Origin: Distichodus sexfasciatus | Lineage: Eukaryota; Chordata; Actinopteri; Characiformes; Distichodontidae | Length of the DNA stretch: 64,000 nt | Direction: 5' to 3' | Assembly: GCA_032718565.1 (NCBI GenBank) | Contig: JAVGVS010000739.1 | Span: 1 to 64,000 of the forward strand | Shown here: positions 51,701 to 62,400 of the stretch, piece after piece | Layout of the letters: every line of letters begins with the position of its first letter | Position numbering within the stretch: the stretch's first letter is position 1 | Made by a program: the position numbers and the translations under genes | The notes under the pieces: generated by a model | Databases searched by the model: none | What the model was told of the DNA's origin: nothing | The model's input: the letters and a program-made list of their open reading frames with translations, nothing else

Positions 51701-54700
51701 ACCTTCGTGTAAGTAATCTGAAATTATATATAAGTAAGAATGTAAAATTAAGTTTCACATTGAATGTGAAATAGAGCTGAGAGCTCAGGGCCTTCTAGTT
51801 TTTGACAAATCACGTAACGCCACGTAAAAATATCTTTGTAGTCTTAAGGGATTCATTTATTGCCTGTAAAACCTTGATTGTAGTAAAGAAAAACTGACGA
51901 AAAGACAGCTCAAGACTCAAGACTCTTTTTTTTTTTTGAGTAAGTATACGGCGTGCAAAAAGACAACTCAAGAGCTCTCAGCAAATGAGACGGCGTTGCG
52001 CTGCTCTCACATTAGTTTTGACTCATTCATTGTTTATACTAACAAATTGAGAATTAAGCTACTAAATTGCACACATTCTTTATCCCACAAAAAGACCAAC
52101 ACACTTAAAGACAAACTAATTTCAGACTGTATGCTTCAACTAAGAACACACAGATGAAGTCGCCCCTGCAGTGTTTACTGCTTTATTGGAAGTGTGTTCT
52201 GAACTGTAAATTTTCAGCCGCAGTATTCTCAGGGCCAGCTGTTTGCACTGCCTTACTAACTGCAGGCTTTGGGTTAATTATCTAATCGAGGCACAGCTGG
52301 AGTCCTGTAGAGCATGTGTACTTTCGCAACCTGACCCATAAATCACATGTGCACTGAAGTCGACTAATGGTTTGCTTCTGCTCTAATGCAAAACCCGGCA
52401 GATGCAGGGAATAATAATAATAATAATAAAATATGGAAGAGAGAACTTGGTACCTTTGCACATAACTTTGGCAAGTGTTAACCGAAGTTCAAAATTCTTC
52501 CACTGCTGCATTCAGAATAACATTTGCAGCAAAGCTGGTGGTTCGGCGGTGCGATGGTTAGTGCTGTCGTGGCTCGTGGGTTCGATTCCTGGGTGTGGGG
52601 TCTTTCTGTGTGGAGTTTGTGTGATCTCCCCGTGTTGACGTGGGCTTTCTATGGGTGCTCCGGTTTCCTCCTACAAGTTAAAAGCATGCAGTTTAGGCTG
52701 ATTGGTGATAAAGGCCCTGTTAACACATATGGATACTTTTATAAAGCAAATTTTTAATGCGTTTATTAATTTTTTTTTTTTTGTATTTACACAACATTCG
52801 GTTAAAAAAATCTCTGTACACACTAGAACACAAAATGATTCCAAACTCCAACGTTTAACACTTGTCTATGTCATGCTTTTCTCCGTCAGTGAATAGCAGG
52901 TGACATTCCTAGCGTGGATCACCATACAGTAGCCTTCGTCGTGGTTACCATAGTCACTTGTGGTATGTAAGGATATTTAAGGTATTTGAGCCTGTGTCCC
53001 ACCGTCTCTGGGGTTTCGCCCAAACCGCGTCTATTTTTAATACAAATCAGCCAGGCTTCGGCGTTCAGAACGCTTCAGTGGGAAAAGAAGGCAGCGGTGG
53101 AGACGGTTTATTACCGCAGCGCTCAGAGAGCTTGAAATCCGTTAGAACAGCACTGGGCTCGTCAATGTCACTTCTCTGTCTAGCCAATAGAAATGGAGGA
53201 AGGGGCAGGTCATACCCAGTCAAGAACTCACTAACAACAATGTTGGCGATCTGGAGGCAGCTGGAGAAGCTAATTTTGGCTTTGTTTACATAATTTGAAT
53301 AAAAAACTACAATGATGTGATCAAACCCTAATGGAATTCTCTCCCAACTGTTCTCCTGCGGTTTATCCTCATACTGTAATCTCTAGTCTCCAAAAGATTT
53401 ATCTTGTTATAGTTCAAACGCTGCCACTAACGCCAAGATGCCATTTCTCTCTACTGTAAAGATAATCTCTTTTGTGTCGGCTAAACTACCATCTCAAAGC
53501 AACACCTCACCATGTTTACATGAAGTAGGAAACACGCAAGTGCCCGATGATGCTTTTTCGTAACTTAGCAACAACAGGCGCTGAAGTTTTGACTGATCTC
53601 AGCGCAAAAAACATGTTTGGTGGACACAGATCCTTAAAGACACGCGCACAACAGAACTAAACACGTCATCGTTTTAAGGAAACTGTCTTTTACTCGTTTA
53701 CGTATTACAGAATCTAGCGTTTTTGAAAAATCTTTCACTTTGGAGGCGTTTTTTAAAAATATGTGTTTGGTCAATCTGAAACTCTGTTACATAAGCAGAA
53801 AGGCCCAAATATATAAAAAATGTGTTTATAAATATCCGCATCGTGTAAACAGCTACTAAATTTAGCCTTAGATGCTACTTGGCAGTGTGTGTAGCCTCTG
53901 CAGTGTGTTGGCCCACCAGGGACTGTTCCTACGCACCTAGTCCTCATAGATAGATGAACTCCCCTGATAGAAAGTTCACCACTACTCTTGACTAAGGTAC
54001 CATCCCCTAGCACTGCTCCCCGTTCACTGCCCATGTCATGTTTGGCAGCGTTTGGGGATGTTGCCTTGCTCATGAATACCTCAGTGGTACCTTTACCGAT
54101 AGGGGACTTGCACAAGGTTTTGTAGTTACTTGGTATGAATATTAGAGTTGGTATCAAAACCACCTAAACTGAGACCAGACCAATCCAGAACTTCACCGCA
54201 GCAAATAAATTGGAAGATGTAAAGCCTAAGCAACATTAAAATGTGTATTGTATTTCTCTCTTACATATCTGTAATGAAAACTTCACTAGAAGCAGTTATC
54301 TAAACTGATTATATATTAAACTCAACACACCACAGTGAACACTCCTCAAGACCAAACTCACTGTTTATTGACTTGCAGAGTTGTTATTATGTAGAGACAT
54401 TCTATGACTTAGTGCTGTGATGAAGAAGAATAAGGTTAGTGCAGGTGGAAACACTTCTTTATCCATTTAGTATCTATCTGGATACAGAATAAAAGTATTG
54501 ATAACAAATAATACATTTTCTATGTTTATTTTTACCTATTGATTACTCACTAAAAATTATAAAATGGAGGAAAATTCTGATCAATTGAAAATGAAGAAAC
54601 ACTAAAGTTGTGGGTAATTTGGAGCCGATTTGGATTCATTTTGGTCTATAAAATGGACAGCTTTTCGCCTCTCTGGAAGAGAACTACATTTGCATGCATG

Positions 54701-57700
54701 ATGGCGTTCCGCCATAAGGAGTTCTGGCCATGCTACATATTTTACATCATGAATAATGTAATTAACATGCCTTTTTCTTGTAATTACTTCAGTTTTTTGT
54801 GCATAGATTACTCGAAATAATTTTACATACAGGAATATATATAATGTGCAGTAAGTCTTGGCAATTCTGACGGTAAGGATTAAAGGGATTCAAGGTTACT
54901 TAAACTCTAATTAATAAACAAAAATGCCTGTGTTGGTGCTTAAAAGAGTTTATAGTAATATTCTCAAGTTGTGAGTCGACTGGTCTCGAAATAAAACCAA
55001 GTCTCTTTGTCTGCATCCGCATAAAGTAAAGACCCCAACCTATCTGACCGAGTCAGAAACAAGGCAGGGTTTTACCCACACTAGCCTCAAGACTGGTCTC
55101 CAGTGCTAACCTTACTAATGTATCTTTAATCATTTAATAATCTAGTAAATCTGAGAACTTAATTCTAGATTTGGGAGGAAATTCTGGATATTCTTAAACC
55201 GTAAATTGCTGCTGACTTTTGTATCACTGAACCACTGAACTACCTATCTTTACTTCGTTTTCTTCAAAAGGTACATTTTAAGCAACAGAAAACATGTAAC
55301 ATAGTTGCAGTCTCCTAGTTATAGCATTTTCATTTTGATCCATGTTTTTAGGCTTAGTTTTGGAAATTAGGACTCTGATCCGACAAACTGAATATATGAA
55401 TCCGTATGTTTTTCTGTTGTCATCACATAGCAGATACCACACATCAGCGCAGCCATGAGGCTGACTAATGAGCTCCATTTCTCGTAATTATACATCGTCC
55501 AGCAGTCTGAGCACACAGGGAAACCGTCTCTGTGGGCTGGCTGAAACTTAATGTGAGGTTTTGGATGGGGAGTTGGATCAGGCGGCTTCTCTGAAATCTG
55601 CATTATTGTCTGACAGTGATGGAGCTGCAGATTAGATGCTGCTGGTGTTTAGAGCTGGAAGCCCGGCGCTCGGCTTTATAACCCATAAATCCTACATTTT
55701 TATTCCACAGAAGGCTGGTGTTTTATAATTTTACCTTTTGGTTGTAGAACATTGCAAATGAACTGAGAGCCAACAAGAAGACAACTCTTCTACAAAATGA
55801 ATTTGATCTCCTAATTGGAGTTGTTGTGTAATAGCAATCGCATTGTTCTGTTTGTTAGTGTGAACACAGGATTAGGAGATCTCCTAACCACACAGTGCAC
55901 CCAAACCAAATGTGACCTCTTCATTTGTCGATACATTGAAGCAACAGTGAACAACTTAATCTCAAGCGCCCTGGGAAGCGAGTGTTTGGAGGACGGTACC
56001 TTGCTCATGGGGCAGTTGGTGGCGTAACGGTAGGGTGTTCGTCCTCTGTGTGATCAGAAGATGCAACAGATCCAGAAACAGTAACTCATGAGTACTCATG
56101 AGCAAAAGGTCTCTGAGCAAAATTGTCCCCAAGCACTGCTCACAGGCATTGCCAGCAGTAGCTTCTTAATGTCCTTCACCGGATGGGTCAAATCTGCAGG
56201 GTCACATTTCATTTGTGAATTGCACTGTGTGCTGTGGTCAATATTCACAATGACCAAATAATCAGTCCTTTCCTTTTTCACTTTTCACCTCAAGTAGTAC
56301 AGCTACCATTCTGAAAAAAACAACGAGACAACTAAGGACCACAAAAAGGCCGTAAAAAACAGGACAAAAACCATATAATACATAAAACAAAAAGATGAAT
56401 AAATAAAAAAAATAATTAATACATCATATTATAACACGCACCCGTGTACATATAATTGCATCCCTACCTACCCACACCAACATAATATCATAGTACCATT
56501 CTGGTACTTGAATGGGTCAACTTCCCAGTCGCTACACTACCAACTATCCGTCATTGGAGGCACCCATGTTGGCTTCAGTGCCTTGGTCGGGACCAGGCTG
56601 GCATTCTGTTCCTGGGACAGGGCTCTCAACCTTTACACTCTGAGCTGCTTACATGGTGAAGAAGCGAACTGGCATTACAGGGCAGCACCTGATGAGTGGA
56701 TGGTGCTTTAGGACAGTACCTTGCCACAAGTATCTCACTGGTACCTTTGCCGGTTCAGATTCGGGTTCAGATTCGGGATTTGACGCGACGACCGTCTGTT
56801 CTCAAGGCTGCCTTCATCACTGTTACGCTACCAACTGCAAATCTTTGGGTGCGTCCAAAGTTTTTGACCGGTACTCCTCTCTGATATAAACTTCGTTCCA
56901 TTTCTAAAATGTGTGGTCTATAGCGGTGTGGGGTGCTTGTTTACACGTTTGTGATACGTGCACTCGTTCGCGAGTTCTGTCCAGTTTTCCGTCCCTTTTT
57001 TCCCCATATATCAACATTGAGCCCAAATTTCAACACTTTACTGCACGGCCGCCGTTCTTCACCCATCCACCAAATTCAATGTGATTTGAGGGCCATGGGG
57101 CCTCATCACATATCTGTAACCATCATGACCCACACTCGTCTTTTTTATTCTTTACTTCTGTCATTTATTTTTTTCGTAGGAACCATTTGTTTTCTCCCAT
57201 TAAGAATACATGGGATTTGGGAATCAAACGCTTTGTTTTCACACGCGACAGTCAACACAGTTCTAATGCCTCACCACATCGCTGAACACACATCTCAATT
57301 TGTTTCCACACGCATTCATCTTTTTCAAACTTTTATCATCCCTCGTTCTTTCCTCGTCACAGTTACAAAACTTGAGCACTCGCATTGGTGTTTTCTTGAG
57401 GAAATGCATCTTCTTCATTAGTATCAGTTGTATTGTTCTTTTCCCTTATTCGGTCAAATTGTTTAGAATTTTCTGTTTTGGCCTCAAGAAGGCGCCACCA
57501 TTAAGGCTGTCATTCATGATTATGTAGTTTATCAGCTAGCTCAACTATCATCATAGAAACAGCCTAAAGCAACCTTGATCTTTTCTCCTTGTTAAACCTT
57601 TCTCACTTTTACCCCTTTTTATGGTACGGCAATCCCGGACAGTAAGGTACCTGAGTACTCATGAGCAGGTCCATACATGCACTATTCCCCAGGTTTTGAC

Positions 57701-59395
57701 CACATCAGCCTTACACTCCTTCTGTAGTAAATGCTGCAGTCACATGTGGTTTGTAGGTACTGTGTGTGGTGTTTCTGGCAACAAATATTCACTCTTTCAC
57801 AGCAATGATGGCCTTTGCACACTGGAATAGCAGGAAGCTCATTTCTCACACATTAATGTCTTTAATGTTTTATTTTGCAGCCGTATGACCCAAACTCTGT
57901 CAGGAGGAGGAGCCGGTTGATGCTCCGCCCCCCTGCAGGTAACTATACCTGTCCCGAGAGCAACCAGACGGAGCCGTGCGTCACCAGCGTCAACTGCTTC
58001 ACCTACAACTACAACGTCTCCGGTACTGACACAATACGTTTAAAATACCTATAAAGCGGTTATTATTATTTTATGGTCATTTTTGTGCTGCAAACTTATT
58101 CAAACCCACATTAGGATTCCCAAATCCCAACTTTCTTATCCTCTTATATATGTGACTCCTTCAAAACCAATTAAGCACGCAAATTTTCAAAATTGATTCT
58201 TTCATGAAAGGCAAATAAAACTTCAAGCAATGCCTATATGGAATGAATGGGGCCATTATGCAGCTGAGATACCTCAGCATTCAAAGTCGGGTTTTCTCCT
58301 GTCTGCGCCAAGTGAAAGCGGAGAAATCTGCGTCGGTGACTATGTTGTAGCACTCTGAGGCGGCAGTGCGTCGCGACTACGTCTGCATTTACGTAACCTA
58401 CTCTGCATTCACATCACCACGGATAGCCTACCTGCGTTAGGTTAACTGAACTTTTCAAGGGAGGCGAAGATGGTTGGGAGCTCCTTCGTCAACCAGTGGA
58501 TTTAAGCGTAAATATTGAAGTAGGCGGTCAAAACAGAAACTTTTAACATTCTGCTGGAATTGAATTCTCACCTCCAAAGAGTCACATTTTAGGATGGAAA
58601 GATGGGATTTTTCAGTGGTGATTCACAACAGTACAGTATAGACCTTCACTGTTTTAAAACACTAAAACAAAAAAATCAAAATTTTACGCCCAACATAGCG
58701 GCTAGTTTTCTACCAAAAGAGCCTCCGTTTGCTACAAACTGGTTTTTGCAGTGGAGGTCACATATAATATCAGAATCTCTACACCCACTATATAAATATA
58801 ATATAAATATCTAAATAAGATGTAAATATCTTTAATAGAAATCATGATTTTTCATCAGACCAATGAATTTTTAGCAGAGTGTGCACTAAAGATAAAAATC
58901 ACTTATAAGGTACAGTATCATACTGGCATGAGAGTAACTTGGTGTTTGGCATAAATGATTATAAGTGTAGACGTGGGAATTCAGCAGGGGCCCGGATTCG
59001 CCAGCGCTTCCGGTGTGTTCCATCTCCAGCGTGATGGAGGAATTTTGGCGGGACGATAAGCCTTTTACCGGCAGCGCTGATTAGATCATGACGTGCTCCC
59101 TCGATTTTCCAGAGCGTTACAGCGTCATTAGATCAGGCATGATGTCAGACTCCAGCTTGTCCTGGTCATCTCTAAAATCATGTGTGTGGCTCGGTGGAGT
59201 TACAGGGTGACTGCTGCTGATGTTAGAGGTCCCTGTATCCTTAAACTGCTGTGTCTTTGTGTGTGTGTGTGAAGCCACTTGCATTGGTCAATCAATTTAA
59301 CATGCCTTGAGCATCGGTAGTGTGTGTGTGTGTATGAGCACTTGTGTTTATTCATATATCTAGGGTTTCATATGTTGCACTTATAAATTTTTCGT

Positions 59396-59431
<36 letters not shown>

Positions 59432-62400
59432 GCTCTTCTATCTATGTATGATGTTACTTGATATAGGTATGGCTTCATATGTTGCAATTATAAGCATTTC
59501 TGTTTGTTTGTGTGTGTGTGTGTGTGCGAGCACTATCCTCTGTTTAATGTGTTTGTTCATATATCTACAATTTCATATGTTTCCGTGTGTGTGTGTGTGT
59601 GTGTGTGCATCACGTGTGTGCGAGCACTATCCTTTATTTAATGTGTTTGTTCATATATCTACAATTTCATGTTTCCGTGTGTGTGTGTGAGAGAGAGGGA
59701 GAGCTTGAACTAGTTTATTGTTCATATATCTAATAGAGCTGTGTGTTTATTTTAGACACTGCACGATACCACTTTTTTATGTCCGAAACCAAAACCGATA
59801 TTGTAAATTAGAATATCTGCTGAGACGATACAAATCTAATACAGTCTCAGAGTCTTTTTTAAACTGAGAAATAATGCTTTAAAATGTGTAAACACATGAC
59901 TGAGATTATTCTGTTCTGCTTAAGGAAATACGTGACTTTTCCTACTAAGACAATGTAATAATTACGCAGCCATATGTATATGCTAAATGATTTATTATTA
60001 AAATAACATCTCAAACATAAGTTCCTTTAAACACAGTTGTGTAATTTAGTGACATATTTATGTTTGATTTTAATTCTTTATATTTATTCCTAGATTGTAT
60101 TTTACAAAAATAAACATATTTTTGGTTAAAACCAAGTGCGCTAAACGATTATAACCATACTTCAATATTATAATAATAATTATACCCATTGTGTGTGTGT
60201 GTGTGTGTGTTTGCAGGCTGGAGCAGCTGCATGTTGAGTGAGAGTGCGGTGTGTGTGCAGAGAGAGAATGCAGACTCGTCTTCTGTGACTATTAATACAA
60301 AGTGGCAAGCAAAGTGGTGGGCCATTAGCGTGTGTGAGAAGGTAACCTTCCTCAACCCTCTCCTCAACCTTGCCCCTCAACCTCACCTTAGCCTACCTCA
60401 ACTTCACCTCAGCTTCACCTCAGCCTCACCACAACCTCATGGCCTTCACCTCAGCAACTTCACCTCAGCTTCACCTCAACCCCTCCTACAACCTCACCTT
60501 GGCCTTACCTCAGCCTCTCCTCCAGCTTTGCCTCAGCCTCACCACAGCCTGCCTTGGCCTTACCTCAACCTCTCCTCAGCTGCACCTCAGCCTCACCACA
60601 GCCTCACCTTGGCCTTGCCTCCTTCACTGGCTTTGCCTCAAACACCATCCAGCCTTGCCTCCTTCACCTCAGCTTCACCTCAACCTCCTACAACCTCACC
60701 TTAGCCCTCCAGCCTCTCCATCAGCTTTACCCACCTTACTCACCCCAGCCTCACCTTAGCCTTACCTCCTTCACCTCCCATTCACCTCAACCTCACCACA
60801 ACCTCACCTTAGCCTTACCTCAACCTCTCCTCAGCTTCACCTCAACCTCACCACAACCTCACCTTAGCCTTACCTCAACTTCACCTTAACTTCACCTCAG
60901 CTTTACCTCAACCTTACCACAACCTCACCTTAGCCTTACCTCAACCTCTCCTCAACTGCACCTCAGCCTTACCTCAGCTCACTTCAATTTCACCTCAACC
61001 TCATCCTAACCTTAATCTCACCTGAGCCTCATCTGGACCTCACCTCAGAGTCAAAGTCAACTTTGTCATCTCTGCTATATACAGAACAAATTTACAGAGA
61101 GATGAGACTATTGCTATTGTAACAGCAGTGGAGAGCTAGAGTCCGTGCAATACTTTCTATCATTTGTGCAGATACAGTCAGTGGGAAGCTACAGTCAGTG
61201 ATATATACAACCTCACCAGACCTCACCACAACCTCATAGTAATCTTAATCTCACATCAGTGTCACCTCAACCTCAGCTCTACCTCATCTCAATCTCACTT
61301 CAACCTCATCCTAACCTTAATCTCACCTCAACCTTTTCTCAACCCTCAGCTCAACCTCACCATAATCTCACTTCAAACTCACCACAACCTCATACTAACC
61401 TTAATCTCACCTCCATCTCATCTGAACCTCACCACAACCTCATACTACCCTTAATCTCACCTCCATCTCATCTGAACCTCACCACAATCTCATCCTAACC
61501 TTAGTCTCACCTCTGTCCAACCTCACTTCAATCGCACCTCAATCTTATCTAAATTTAGGATTAGATTATAGTTACATTTAAAATTAAGATTGAGTTATGT
61601 TTAGGTTAAGTGTTAGGATTAGATTGTTTTAGATTTAGTGTTAGGATTAGGTTATGACCAAGATTAAGGATTTAATTAGATTGTAATTAGGTTTAATGTT
61701 GTGATTAGTTTATATTTAGAGTCAGGTATAGATTATGATTAGGATTGGGTTATGGTTAGGGTTAATATTAAGATTCAGTTATCTTTAGGTTAAGTGTTGG
61801 GATTAGATTATGTTAAGAGCATTAACACATGAGCAGTTTAATAGGACCTCAGACATGCACCGTTACCATATTATGAAGGAAACTTCTTTCAATTTACTTG
61901 TATTTTTATTTAACTTTGTCGAGTAAACAACTTTGTGATGCTTAACAAGGGTTTAAAAATATCTGCAGTTTGTTAAATGAATGGAAAAGTGGTAAAAACC
62001 TCCATAATGAGAGTTCACACCTCCTTCCCGCTCATTTATAACCTCCGATTCAATAACACTCCACCAGCGTCGTCTATTATAACAATGATGATAATAATGC
62101 ACAGTATTTATTTATTTCCTTCATTAAAAACACTCCACTGTTAGCATCTCATTGTGTGGAGAAGTTTGACACTACACTGCTAAACCGTTACTCTGGACAA
62201 TAAGTCTTGTTATGTTAGAACTAGATTATGGTTAGGATTAAGGTTTGGATTCAGTTATGGTTAAAAATAGATTATGGTTAAGTTTAAGGTTTAAAGATTA
62301 GAATTAGATCATGGTTTGCTTCATAGGATTAAGATTAAAATTTGAATATAATTAGATTCAAGATTAAGATTAGTTTATGTTTTGGGTTAGGAATAGATTA

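Larger units (their letters stand above)
48435..57880 (+). other. Intron 7
   Basis: 9.4 kb. It opens with a (TCC)n run, then AT-rich repeats, a LINE tail, SINE family B copies, a TIR element (52.7-53.9 kb), SINE family A copies and the unclassified repeat copy 4. No extra exon was recognised; about 49.7-51.0 and 54.1-55.8 kb look featureless. Confidence 0.65.

Noticed and set aside
60189..61498. Ser/Pro/Leu/His-rich repetitive frames in intron 9
   Set aside because: Apart from the exon 9 part, they are translations of the CCTCAACCTCACC minisatellite.
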